From positions 1,426,001 to 1,490,000 of the forward strand of contig CAWBYL010000006.1 of the NCBI GenBank assembly GCA_963793025.1: 64,000 nucleotides of DNA. Direction: 5' to 3'. The stretch is from CAWBYL01 sp963793025 (GTDB lineage Bacteria > Actinomycetota > Acidimicrobiia > Acidimicrobiales > Acidimicrobilacustridaceae). Within the stretch, counting starts at the first letter, position 1. Every line of letters begins with the position of its first letter. Shown piece by piece: positions 25,759 through 34,054 of this stretch. The translations under genes and the position numbers were made by a program. The notes under the pieces are model-generated. The model was not told where the DNA came from. It worked only from the letters and a program-made list of their open reading frames with translations, and made no database searches.

Positions 25759-26547
25759 TCAGGCGACGATGGTGACGGGTACGCCGAGGGGGAGCAGGTT
25801 GGCCAGGCTGGTGATGTCGTCGTTGCTGAGACGGATGCAGCCGTGGCTCACCTTGGTTCCGAGCAGTTGCGGCTGGTTCGTGCCGTGGATCCCGAGCTGC
25901 CCCGGACCGCCGTTGAAGGTCTGTAGGACCTCGGAGAAGCCCGAGAGCCCGTAGGCGTAGGGCCCGTAGGCCCCGCCGGGGTTCGGGGTCTTGATGAGCT
26001 CGGTCGTGAAGTAGAGGCCGCCCGGCGTGGGCGTGTTGGCCGAGGCCTCGGCGATGGTGGTGTCCATCACGACCTCTTCGCCGTTGCGCACGATGAGGCG
26101 GAACTCGCCGAGGCGCACCTCGATGGCGTAGGGGTTCTGGGTGAGGGTCACGTCGGCGCGACGCACGAACCCGGACGCACCGTTGGGCCGGACGGGCAGG
26201 TAGACCTCGACCCAGTCGCAGGCCGTGTCGGGGGTGTCCTTGACGAGGAACAGCAGCGGCACGGCGGCGTTCGGGTCGTTGTTGATGAGCCGGGGGCTGA
26301 CCATGGTGCGGGCGGGCTCGACCGCTCCGGGGGCGTCGTAGACCTGCAGGTCGCCGTTCTGGGCGGCGGTGGCGGTGAGGCTGTAGCCGGTCGGGAGGGG
26401 CTCGTCCCCGCAGGGGAGGGTCGTCGAGGTGGTGGGCGCCGTGGTGGGCGGCAACGTCTGGTCGGTCTTGACGGCCCCGTTCGATCCTCCGCACGCGGCC
26501 ACGGTGAGGGCGAGGGTGGCCACGAGGCCGGCGAACCACTTCTTCAT
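25759..26547 (-). CDS. L,D-transpeptidase (YkuD) lipoprotein
   Basis: A 262-residue lipoprotein (lipobox VAAC at about residue 19) with a Thr/Pro linker and a YkuD domain at the C-terminus (about 140-262). The catalytic motif is HGTN...SHGCIRLSN, Cys near residue 242. Such enzymes form 3-3 cross-links in peptidoglycan. The middle part (about 50-135) resembles an SH3-like wall-binding region. The ATG overlaps the MFS stop by 4 bp, so the two form an operon. Confidence 0.93.
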   Translation of the reverse strand: MKKWFAGLVATLALTVAACGGSNGAVKTDQTLPPTTAPTTSTTLPCGDEPLPTGYSLTATAAQNGDLQVYDAPGAVEPARTMVSPRLINNDPNAAVPLLFLVKDTPDTACDWVEVYLPVRPNGASGFVRRADVTLTQNPYAIEVRLGEFRLIVRNGEEVVMDTTIAEASANTPTPGGLYFTTELIKTPNPGGAYGPYAYGLSGFSEVLQTFNGGPGQLGIHGTNQPQLLGTKVSHGCIRLSNDDITSLANLLPLGVPVTIVA

Positions 26548-28178
26548 GGGTGGGAGAGGGTACTGCCGTCGTCGGCGTTCGCCGGGTCGGGGGCGGAATC
26601 TCGATCGGTGGGGTTGAGGTCCTCCAACTCGCGTCGAGCCGTCTCCGGGAACCGGAGCAGGATCAGCACGACGAGCAGGGCCGGCCCGACCGCGAGCACG
26701 GCCATGGCCGGTCCGAGCCCACCCAGGCGATCGGCCAGCCAGCCGGCGAGGAGCAGGCCGATGCTGCTACCGGCGACGCTCACCACCTGCAGGCCCCCGT
26801 TGGCCGTGCTGCGTTGCGACGTGGGGAACAGTTCGGGTCCGTACACGGCGAGGGCGGGTACGGCGAGAGCCCCGACGAGGGTGGCGGCGACCGAGGCCAG
26901 CCAGAGGGGCCAGCCCCACGACAGGTAGGCGATGACCGTGAAGGCCACACCGCCGGCCACGCCGACGGCACCGAGGATGCGGCGTCCGTGCCGGTCGGCG
27001 AGCTTGCCGCCGACGATGATGCCGATACCGCCCGGCGTGTTGGTGGCCAGCACGAACACGGCGATCTCCGCGCCGGAGAAGCCCCGCTCGGTTCGGAGGA
27101 ACTCGTTCAGGAACTGGGCGGCCGGGGCGAGGAAGAACGACCACAGGAATCCGGAGGTCGACAACAGGGCGAACCGTCGCCAGTCGATCTGGCGCCCGGG
27201 CCGGGTGGGGTCGGTCGTGGGGTGGGGCAGGGCGTCGGCCTGGATCGGGGTCGAGCCGTCGGTCGCGATCCGACGCCGGCTGACGGCGAACCGCTGGGTC
27301 TCGGGGATGCCCCGGCTGAGCCGCAGGCACGGCCACAGGACGATGAGCGGCACGACGTAGGCGATGCGCCAGGCCCCGACGGCGACGTCGACGTACAGCA
27401 GGTTGGCCACGCAGAGCCCGGCGCCCAGGCCGGCGGTCATGGTGAGCACGGAGACGGCGAAGGCGCGCGAGCCCGCCGGCATCTCCTCCACCGCGATGAT
27501 CCCCACGAGCAGGACGACGACCGTCGACAGGGCACGGGAGAAGGTCTGTGAGACGCCGAGCCAGACCATCCCCGGCGCCAGCGCTCCGAGCGCGGTGAAC
27601 ACGCAGGATCCGACGAGCGACCCGAGCAGCACGATGCGCCGGCCTCGGCGGTCGGCCGTGGCCACCACCACGAGGGAGAGCAGGACACCGACACGCACCG
27701 ACGCCAGCAGCGTGCCCTGGTCGGTCGTCGACGCTCCGAACTGCTCGGCCGCGTAGGTGACGGTCTGGGTGAGCAGCGTGCCGAGATACCCGGCGACGGC
27801 GCCGACGACGCAGAGGATGGAGAGCACGGTCGCCGCTCGGGCGTCGATCACCTGGGGCGGCGCCCACCACGGTGATCGGCCCGCCGGGCTCGGCGGGCGT
27901 CGCAGCTGACGGCGCAGGGCCAGGCGGAAGAGCGGACCCCAGACGGGTACTGCGAGGCGATGGTGCACGGTCTCGGTGACCTCGACCTCACCGTTGGTCG
28001 GGGCGGAGATGGTGACGGCGCGCTCCCACTCGTGGAACGGTCCGCGCTCGAAGGCGAAGGTGGTGGTGCCGTCGGGTGCCCTGATCCCGGGCGCCTCTTC
28101 GACCAGGTCACGCCGGGCGACGAGCCAGGCCTCGGCCTCGTCGGCGGGCACCCGGTGCCGGTGCTCCACGATCGTCAT
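26544..28178 (-). CDS. MFS transporter with N-terminal soluble domain
   Basis: A 544-residue protein. Residues 1-100 are soluble (HRVPADEAEAWLVARRDLV, then FHEWERAVTI and a strand-rich part ending LAVPVWGPLF), resembling an SRPBCC-like fragment. Then come about 12 membrane segments with MFS features (DRRGRR at about 205, GKLADRHGRRI at about 385). Such fusions occur in actinobacteria. The substrate is unknown; linkage to an L,D-transpeptidase suggests an envelope compound. ATG start. Confidence 0.85.
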   Translation of the reverse strand: MTIVEHRHRVPADEAEAWLVARRDLVEEAPGIRAPDGTTTFAFERGPFHEWERAVTISAPTNGEVEVTETVHHRLAVPVWGPLFRLALRRQLRRPPSPAGRSPWWAPPQVIDARAATVLSILCVVGAVAGYLGTLLTQTVTYAAEQFGASTTDQGTLLASVRVGVLLSLVVVATADRRGRRIVLLGSLVGSCVFTALGALAPGMVWLGVSQTFSRALSTVVVLLVGIIAVEEMPAGSRAFAVSVLTMTAGLGAGLCVANLLYVDVAVGAWRIAYVVPLIVLWPCLRLSRGIPETQRFAVSRRRIATDGSTPIQADALPHPTTDPTRPGRQIDWRRFALLSTSGFLWSFFLAPAAQFLNEFLRTERGFSGAEIAVFVLATNTPGGIGIIVGGKLADRHGRRILGAVGVAGGVAFTVIAYLSWGWPLWLASVAATLVGALAVPALAVYGPELFPTSQRSTANGGLQVVSVAGSSIGLLLAGWLADRLGGLGPAMAVLAVGPALLVVLILLRFPETARRELEDLNPTDRDSAPDPANADDGSTLSHP

Positions 28179-28199
28179 GCTCTCGACCGCCTCTGCGGG

Positions 28200-28391
28200 T
28201 CAGCTCGGCTCTGCGGGCGGCGGTGGCTCCGTGGGGTGGGCGTCGGTCGCGGTCTCCTCCACCCGACGCTGCTGGACGGCCTTGGCCCGCTTGTTGGCGA
28301 GCAGGAGCAGAGCGACGAAGACGGCGATCGGGACGACCACCAGGAGGGCTTCGTCCCACCCGCCCTGGTGGGCCAGAACGAACAACGACAT
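28200..28391 (-). CDS. Small membrane protein
   Basis: A 63-residue protein: MSLFVLAHQGGWDEALLV, one TM segment, a Lys/Arg stretch and a Pro/Glu tail. Such proteins are common in actinobacteria with unknown function. The ATG at 28391 is preferred to the longer frame to 28466. GAGACT lies 6 nt before it on the reverse strand. Confidence 0.65.
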   Translation of the reverse strand: MSLFVLAHQGGWDEALLVVVPIAVFVALLLLANKRAKAVQQRRVEETATDAHPTEPPPPAEPS

Positions 28392-28461
28392 GTGCGGAGT
28401 CTCGCACGCAGATGGCCGGTCGCCACTCCATGCCGGATGTGGATCGGGCCGGTGGCGTCCG

Positions 28462-28467
28462 TACACT
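28462..28467 (+). promoter_or_regulatory. -10 box of the NifU-like gene (leaderless type)
   Basis: TACACT ends 7 nt before GTG 28475. Confidence 0.5.
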
Positions 28468-28474
28468 GACGCCC

Positions 28475-28741
28475 GTGCGAGCCAAGGTGGAACAGGTCAT
28501 CGAGGTCATCCGGCCGGCAATTCAGGCCGACAACGGCGATGTCATCCTGCATGACGTCGACGAGGACACCGGTGTGGTCACCGTCGAGCTGATCGGTGCG
28601 TGCGTGTCCTGTCCCGCCTCCACGGTCACGCTGAAGGCCGGTCTCGAGCGCATCCTCATGGATCGGGTGCCCGGGGTCACCGAGGTCGTCAACAGTGGCG
28701 AATCGGCAGCGGAGCTGGGCGAGACGCCCGTCTCCCTCTGA
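28475..28741 (+). CDS. NifU C-terminal domain protein (Fe-S scaffold)
   Basis: An 88-residue protein consisting only of the NifU C-terminal (Nfu) domain. GACVSCPAS at about residues 43-51 supplies the CxxC that bridges a 4Fe-4S cluster in dimers. It probably acts as a carrier of clusters assembled with IscS (encoded at 47.1 kb). It is not in an isc/suf operon; meaB follows after 39 bp with its own promoter-like box. Confidence 0.92.
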   Translation: MRAKVEQVIEVIRPAIQADNGDVILHDVDEDTGVVTVELIGACVSCPASTVTLKAGLERILMDRVPGVTEVVNSGESAAELGETPVSL

Positions 28742-28767
28742 GTCCCGGCCCCGCCCCGACCCTGTCC

Positions 28768-28773
28768 TAGCGT
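28768..28773 (+). promoter_or_regulatory. -10 box of meaB (leaderless type)
   Basis: TAGCGT ends 7 nt before GTG 28781, which decides between this GTG and the one at 28772. Confidence 0.5.
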
Positions 28774-28780
28774 GGGCCCC

Positions 28781-29740
28781 GTGCCCGACGAGAGCCGCGA
28801 TCCGTCCGAGCTTCTGGTCGCGGCGCGCGCCGGCGACCGCTCGGCGCTGGCCCGGCTCCTGTCGATCGTGGAGCGCGGCGGGGCCGAGGCGCGGGCCGTG
28901 GGTCGCCTCGCCCATCCCGACACCGGCGCTGGCGTCACGGTGGGAATCACCGGAGCGCCCGGGGCCGGGAAGTCGACGCTGACCTCGGCGGTGGTGGCCA
29001 CCATGCGTCGCGCCGGGGAGCGGGTGGCGGTGCTGGCCGTCGACCCGTCGTCACCGTTCACGGGCGGGGCCATCCTGGGCGACCGGGTGCGGATGGGGGA
29101 GCACACCCTCGACGAGGACGTGTTCATCCGGTCGATGGCGTCGCGGGGCCATCTGGGTGGACTGTCGTTGGCGGTGCCCGAGGCGGTGCGGGTGCTCGAG
29201 GCCGTCGGGATGCCGTGGGTGCTGGTCGAGACGGTCGGCGTGGGCCAGGTCGAGGTCGAGGTGGCAGGCGAGGCCGACACCACCGTCGTGGTCGTGAACC
29301 CCGGGTGGGGCGACTCGGTGCAGGCGAGCAAAGCGGGCCTGATGGAGATCGCCGACGTGTTCGTCGTCAACAAGGCCGATCGTCCAGGGGTGGCCGACAC
29401 CGTGGCCGACCTCGAGGGTCTGCTCTCCCTGAGGGGCGGCAACCGTCCCGGCGCCTGGGTGCCTCCGGTGGTGACGACGGTGGCCACCACCGGCGAGGGG
29501 GCTGACGAGCTGTGGGCGGCGATCGTCGACCACCACGACTGGGCGGTCGCGTCGGGGGAGGCGGAGCGCCGGCGGCGGTCCCGCTCGGAAGCCGAGCTCC
29601 GACGCATCCTGGTGGCCCGGTTGCTGGAGCGGGCCGACAACCTGGCGTCAGGGGCCCACTACGACACCGCCCTCGCCGCTGTTCTCGAACGCCGCCTCGA
29701 TCCGTGGGCGGCGTCGCAGGACCTGCTCACCGACGGCTGA
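28781..29740 (+). CDS. meaB: Methylmalonyl-CoA mutase-associated GTPase MeaB (ArgK)
   Basis: A 319-residue G3E-family GTPase that gates cobalamin loading and protects methylmalonyl-CoA mutase. P-loop GAPGAGKSTL (about residue 56), DPSSPFTGGAILGDRVRM, VETVGVGQVEVEV and NKAD are all intact. The mutase genes are not in the window. It may serve propionate metabolism together with the thiolase and crotonase genes, but that is inference. Confidence 0.93.
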   Translation: MPDESRDPSELLVAARAGDRSALARLLSIVERGGAEARAVGRLAHPDTGAGVTVGITGAPGAGKSTLTSAVVATMRRAGERVAVLAVDPSSPFTGGAILGDRVRMGEHTLDEDVFIRSMASRGHLGGLSLAVPEAVRVLEAVGMPWVLVETVGVGQVEVEVAGEADTTVVVVNPGWGDSVQASKAGLMEIADVFVVNKADRPGVADTVADLEGLLSLRGGNRPGAWVPPVVTTVATTGEGADELWAAIVDHHDWAVASGEAERRRRSRSEAELRRILVARLLERADNLASGAHYDTALAAVLERRLDPWAASQDLLTDG

Positions 29741-29753
29741 CGGGGCTCGACCC

Positions 29754-29762
29754 GGGAGGAGG
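29754..29762 (+). promoter_or_regulatory. Strong ribosome-binding site of the PRISE gene
   Basis: GGGAGGAGG, 4 nt before ATG 29767. It fixes that start, 26 bp after meaB. Confidence 0.6.
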
Positions 29763-29766
29763 ATCG

Positions 29767-30888
29767 ATGTCCGGAAAGGTGCTGGTGGCGGGGGCGTCCG
29801 GGCTCGTCGGGCAGGCCGCCGTGCGGCGCTTCGCGTCGGAGCCGGGCTGGGAGGTGGTGGCGGTGTCGCGCCGCCCTCCGCAGGACGTGGGGTCGGTCAC
29901 CTTCGTGCCCGTCGACCTGACCGAGCGCCGGTCGGCGTCCGCCGCCCTCGCCGAGCTGACCGACGTGACCCATGTGGTCTACGCCGCCGTGAGCGAGGTC
30001 CCGGGCCTCGTGGCGGGCTGGTTCGACGAGGAGACGATCGGTCGCAACGCGGCCATGCTGCGGAACCTCCTCGACCCGGTGATCGACGGCTGTCCCGGGC
30101 TCGCCCACGTGTCCCTTCTCCAGGGCACGAAGGCCTACGGGGTCCACCACCCCGATCGCGGGCGGGCGCCGCTGCCGCTGCGGGAGCGCGACACCTGGAC
30201 CGATCAGCAGAACTTCTACTTCGAACAGGAACGGGACCTTCGGGCGCGCCGGGAGCGCGGCACGTGGCGATCCACGGTCTGGCGGCCGACGGTCGTCTGG
30301 GGCGACGCTCAGGGGAGCAACATGAACCCGCTGCTCCCGATCGCCGTGTACGGAGCGCTGCTGCGAGCCGACGGTCGTCGGCTGGACTTCCCGGGCGCCG
30401 AGCTGGCGCCGTGGGTCCGCGAGGCCGTCGCCGCCGAGCTGTTGGCCGACGCGCTCCTGTGGGCTGCCACCAGTCCCTCTGCTGCCGACCGCACGTTCAA
30501 CCTCACCAACGGCGACGTCTACTGCTGGCCCGACGTGTGGCCGCCCCTCGCTCGGGCGCTGGGGATGGAGCCGGGTGACCACCGGCCGGTCGCTCTGACC
30601 GAGGAGCTCCCGCGCCGGGCTGCCGACTGGGCGGACCTGGTGCGCGCCCATGATCTGCGGGCCGATCCCGACCCGGTGCGCTTCGTGGGGGCGAACTCGC
30701 TCGTCTACGCCGACCAGTTGCTGCGCGGCGCGCCGCGTGCTGACGCCGTGCCGATCCTGAACAGCACCATCGCCGTTCGCCAGGCCGGCTTCGCCGGCTG
30801 CCGGGACACCGAGGCGATGATGGTGGGATTGGTCGACGGTCTCCAGCGAGACCGGTGGCTGCCGCCTCGACCCGAACCCGCGAGCTGA
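29767..30888 (+). CDS. SDR family reductase of the PRISE (progesterone 5-beta-reductase/iridoid synthase-like) type
   Basis: A 373-residue NAD(P)-dependent extended SDR. GASGLVGQA at about residues 8-16 binds the cofactor. LLQGTKAYG carries the Lys and QNFYFEQER the Tyr of the atypical PRISE active site; RPTVVWG follows. Plant and bacterial relatives reduce the C=C bond of enones. The bacterial substrate is unknown. It sits directly after meaB and may share its transcript. Confidence 0.85.
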   Translation: MSGKVLVAGASGLVGQAAVRRFASEPGWEVVAVSRRPPQDVGSVTFVPVDLTERRSASAALAELTDVTHVVYAAVSEVPGLVAGWFDEETIGRNAAMLRNLLDPVIDGCPGLAHVSLLQGTKAYGVHHPDRGRAPLPLRERDTWTDQQNFYFEQERDLRARRERGTWRSTVWRPTVVWGDAQGSNMNPLLPIAVYGALLRADGRRLDFPGAELAPWVREAVAAELLADALLWAATSPSAADRTFNLTNGDVYCWPDVWPPLARALGMEPGDHRPVALTEELPRRAADWADLVRAHDLRADPDPVRFVGANSLVYADQLLRGAPRADAVPILNSTIAVRQAGFAGCRDTEAMMVGLVDGLQRDRWLPPRPEPAS

Positions 30889-31101
30889 CGAGCCGTCGGC
30901 GCGCCGGCCGGGCGGACCGCGCCTGGGTCGGGTGGCTCATTCAGCGGGGGGTGCCTGGATCCGGCGTCGACCCCCCGGTACGTTCGGCGCCATCGGTGCG
31001 GCGGCACCCAGCGGATCGACGGGGCGGCCGGCTTCACGGCGCGGCGGGACCCGATGGAGCGCGGCACCCGGCGGGGTGCGGCGCAGGACACGAGGCGAGA
31101 G
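30889..31101. other. Intergenic stretch
   Basis: About 210 bp of GC-rich sequence before the broken lipoprotein gene. No convincing gene or hairpin seen. Confidence 0.4.
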
Positions 31102-31662
31102 ATGACACGACGTTCGCGTCCCCGTTGCCGGGGGTTGATCGGGGCCACGGTGGCCTTCACCACGCTGGCCCTGGCCGGGTGTGGGGGAGGCGGTGGCGCC
31201 ACGGCCACCGAGCCCTCGCCCTCGCACCTCGACGACGACCACCACCGCTCCCACCCCCGCGGTCCCGGCCGAGGAACAAGCGGTCCTCGACGCCGTACCA
31301 CGGCCTACTGGCGACCTACTTCGAAGCGAACGATCCACCAGATCCAGATCACCCAGCGTCGGTGCGAGCTACACGGGACGGCGATGCACTGCGATCTCAG
31401 AGAGCGTCGGCATCGACCGACGAGGATCGACGGGCAAGTCGATTCGGCTGCCGAGTCGAGGCGCACTTCGTGTCACAGGCGCACGGTGCTTGCGACTCGA
31501 CGAAGGGAGCGCCGACGTACGCGACTGCGTCGTCGACGAGCAGCCGTTCGTTGACGTGCAGACAGGAATCGTCCTGGACGACGAGATCGCAACTCGGTAG
31601 AGTCGAGCCGACGTCTGGTCAGCGACGGCCGCGTCTGGCAGGTGGTCGAGAACGTGACTTGA
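31102..31662 (+). pseudogene. Lipoprotein gene broken by about four frameshifts
   Basis: From ATG 31102, after a GAGGCGAGAG ribosome-binding site, a lipoprotein signal ends in LAGC, followed by Gly and Thr-rich linkers. Continuing needs frame changes at about 31222, 31293, 31355 and 31605: RTSTTTTTAPTPAV, then YHGLLATYFEANDPPDPDHP, then LRVTGARCLRLDEGSADVRD, and finally RRLVSDGRVWQVVENVT with TGA at 31660-31662. The pieces read in order as one actinobacterial secreted protein of about 185 residues, of unknown function. GC falls somewhat between 31330 and 31620. Decay or local sequence errors are both possible. Confidence 0.65.
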
Positions 31663-31682
31663 GCCGTCGCAGGCGGTGACGA

Positions 31683-32561
31683 ATGCGCCGGCTAGCGGTT
31701 GAGTGTCTGTCGTTCTCGTATGCCTGTGTCTTCTCGGTTGCGCGGGGTATGTCGCTGCGGCCGCATGCGGCGACGTCGATGGTCAGGGTCAGGCATCGGG
31801 CAGGATCACGGACGGTTCGCCGGAGGCGGTGGTGGTGGTCGGGCGGAGTGCGCCGGTCGCGTCGTGGCAGGGGACGAGCGCGAGGTGGACCGCGCTGGAG
31901 CTGCGGGTACTACGCCATCGACTACGAGGGGGTGGGCGACCTCGGTGATCAGCCCACCGTGCGCTTCGCCGACGGTCCCGTCGACCCCGAGCCCGGCCAG
32001 GTGTACGTCTTCGCCTGCGAGGACGAGGCCGGCCGACGCGTGCGCTCGCTGCTCCTCCCGTACGACCCGGCCGATCCCTTCGCCGGCACGGCAGCGGCGG
32101 AGCGAGCCCTCGACGAGGCCCGTCGCCGTCTGGACCTTCCCGCCCCCGAACCGGGCCTCAACCCACCCGGCGACCAGCTCGTCGGGGTGGCCACATGGCT
32201 CTGGGTCGAGGGTCCCTGGCAGGACCTCTCGGCCACCGCCGCCATCGGCGCGGTGGCCGCCACGGTCACTGCCCGGCCCGTCTCGGTGCAGTGGGATCTG
32301 GGGGACGGCACCACGCTCACGTGCGACGCCGGGACCCGGTACGACCCGGCGAGGCCCCCGGCTGACCAGTCGAGCCGGTGCACCCACGTGTTCGGCCACA
32401 GCTCGGCCGGCCGGCCCAGCGGGGTGTACTCGGTGACCGCCAGCGTCAGCTATTCGGTGAGCTGGACGGCGAACACCGGCGCCGGCGGCGCCCTCGACGG
32501 CCTGACGCGGTCGAGCACGGTGGCCGTGCGCGTGGTGGAGGCTCAGGCCGTCATTCGCTGA
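31683..32561 (+). pseudogene. Secreted PKD-like protein, two frameshifts near the N-terminus
   Basis: MRRLAV at 31683, then (other frame, from about 31703) a signal peptide VSVVLVCLCLLGCAGYV and SGRITDGSPEAVVVVGRS; the frame returns near 31895 at CGYYAIDYEG and is clean to the stop. The mature protein has a PKD-like strand pattern in its C-terminal half (VQWDLGDGTTLTC, then GVYSVTASVSYSVSW). It is probably secreted. It follows the broken lipoprotein gene by 20 bp, and the two look like a pair. Function unknown. Confidence 0.65.
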
Positions 32562-32621
32562 AGCGCCGAATCTGTTGCTGCACTAGAACGGAGACAGACC
32601 GATCGCACCTGGAGACCACCG

Positions 32622-33056
32622 ATGGCAGAGAAGAAGAAGGGCATCCTCTCGGAGTTCAAGGAGTTCATCCTCCGGGGCAACGTGGTCGAGCTCGCGGTTG
32701 CCGTCGTCATCGGTGCTGCGTTCACGGCCGTGGTCAACTCGCTCGTCAACAACCTCCTCATGCCGGTCATCGCCGCGATCTTCGGCAAGCCCGACTTCTC
32801 GAACCTCACCTTCACCATCAACAACTCAGTGTTCGGCTGGGGCGCCTTCGTCACCGCCGTGATCCAGTTCCTCCTGGTCGCCGTCGCCATCTTCTTCTTC
32901 GTGGTGAAGCCGGTGAACTACTTCACCGAGCGCCGCCGGCGGGGCGAGGACGTCGCGGACAGCGACGAGCGGCCGTGCCCCGAGTGCCTGAGCGACATTC
33001 CCAAGGCGGCGACGCGGTGCGCTTTCTGCACCGCTCAGGTCACCCCGATCAGCTGA
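32622..33056 (+). CDS. mscL: Large-conductance mechanosensitive channel with zinc-ribbon tail
   Basis: A 144-residue MscL. FKEFILRGNVVELAVAVVIG at about residues 11-30 is the N-terminal helix and TM1; TM2 is at about 75-100. After the charged RRRRGED segment, the C-terminus carries CPECLSDIPKAATRC...C, a treble-clef/zinc-ribbon motif seen in actinobacterial MscL proteins in place of a plain helical bundle. It releases solutes upon osmotic downshock. Confidence 0.95.
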   Translation: MAEKKKGILSEFKEFILRGNVVELAVAVVIGAAFTAVVNSLVNNLLMPVIAAIFGKPDFSNLTFTINNSVFGWGAFVTAVIQFLLVAVAIFFFVVKPVNYFTERRRRGEDVADSDERPCPECLSDIPKAATRCAFCTAQVTPIS

Positions 33057-33069
33057 CCGCCGCCCCCCG

Positions 33070-33110
33070 CTGGTTCAGTACGTCCCCTCTGGGATGACGT
33101 GCTGAACCAG
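33070..33110. repeat. GGTTCA palindrome, copy 1
   Basis: Fifteen-nt arms starting CTGGTTCAG and ending CTGAACCAG with one wobble pair, around CCCTCTGGGAT. Located between mscL and a co-directional crotonase gene. Confidence 0.75.
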
Positions 33111-33131
33111 CCTGAGTGGTGCTCGTCGGAT

Positions 33132-33170
33132 TGGTTCACCACCAGCGCTCTGGGGTGACGAGGTGAACCA
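33132..33170. repeat. GGTTCA palindrome, copy 2
   Basis: Arms TGGTTCACC and GGTGAACCA around a core containing GCTCTGGGGTGACG. Clearly related to copy 1, 22 bp away, including the flanking CAGCNTGAG. Confidence 0.75.
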
Positions 33171-33213
33171 GCGTGAGCGTTGTCCGTTGCCTTCTTCGAG
33201 GACGGGGGGCCAG

Positions 33214-33219
33214 TAGGGT
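33214..33219 (+). promoter_or_regulatory. -10 box of the crotonase gene (leaderless type)
   Basis: TAGGGT ends 6 nt before ATG 33226. Confidence 0.5.
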
Positions 33220-33225
33220 CCGGCC

Positions 33226-34002
33226 ATGACCGAGACCCTCGTGGCCGTCGAGCGTGGTGACGACGGCGTGGCCGTCGTCCGCCTTCAGAACGGCAAGGTG
33301 AACTCGCTCTCGAGCGAGGCTCTGCGCCAGATCCGAGACGCCGGTGTGGCCCTGGCCGCCGATCCTCCCGGAGCGGTGGTGGTGACCGGCAGCGAACGGA
33401 TCTTCGCCGCCGGCGCCGACATCAGCGAGCTGACCGGACCTGAAGCGGTGCGGGCCATGGGCACGCTCTTCCTGGACGCCTTCAATGCCGTCGCCGCCAT
33501 CCCTCGGGTGGTCATCGCCGCCATCGCCGGTCCTGCGTTCGGGGGAGGGTGTGAGCTGGCTCTCGCCTGCGACTTCCGCATCGCCGCCGAGACCGCCCGC
33601 TTCTCCCAACCCGAGATCCTGCTGGGCATCGTCCCCGGCGGCGGGGCGACCCAGCGGCTGACCCGGCTCGTGGGGCCCGCCCGGGCCAAGGACCTCATCT
33701 TCTCCGGGCGTCAGCTGCGGGCTCCGGAAGCTCTGGCCATCGGCCTCGTGGACGAGGTGGTGCCCGCCGCCGAGCTGGTGGACCGGGCCCGGGCCCGGGC
33801 GGCCGAGTTCGCCGCCGGCCCGCTCGTGGCCCAAGGAATGGCGAAGCAGGCCATCGACGATGGCCTCGACCTCTCCCTCGAGGAGGGCCTGGCCCTCGAA
33901 CAGGACATGTTCGAAGACGTCTTTCGCACCGCCGACGCCGGCATCGGCGTCGCCTCGTTCCTCGAGAACGGCCCCGGCCAGGCCACCTTCACCGGCCGTT
34001 GA
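33226..34002 (+). CDS. Enoyl-CoA hydratase/isomerase family protein
   Basis: A 258-residue crotonase. The oxyanion motifs are FAAGADISEL (about residues 62-71) and AGPAFGGGCELALACD. Both catalytic Glu positions are kept (GGGCEL and SQPEILLG), which favours a true hydratase. It hydrates enoyl-CoA in beta-oxidation. It stands alone with its own promoter-like box. Confidence 0.92.
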   Translation: MTETLVAVERGDDGVAVVRLQNGKVNSLSSEALRQIRDAGVALAADPPGAVVVTGSERIFAAGADISELTGPEAVRAMGTLFLDAFNAVAAIPRVVIAAIAGPAFGGGCELALACDFRIAAETARFSQPEILLGIVPGGGATQRLTRLVGPARAKDLIFSGRQLRAPEALAIGLVDEVVPAAELVDRARARAAEFAAGPLVAQGMAKQAIDDGLDLSLEEGLALEQDMFEDVFRTADAGIGVASFLENGPGQATFTGR

Positions 34003-34042
34003 CGAGGGGCCACGCCGCGTGGGCGGCGGGCTCCACCCTCGG

Positions 34043-34048
34043 TAGGGT
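34043..34048 (+). promoter_or_regulatory. -10 box of the rhomboid gene (leaderless type)
   Basis: TAGGGT ends 6 nt before GTG 34055. Confidence 0.5.
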
Positions 34049-34054
34049 CGGGCC

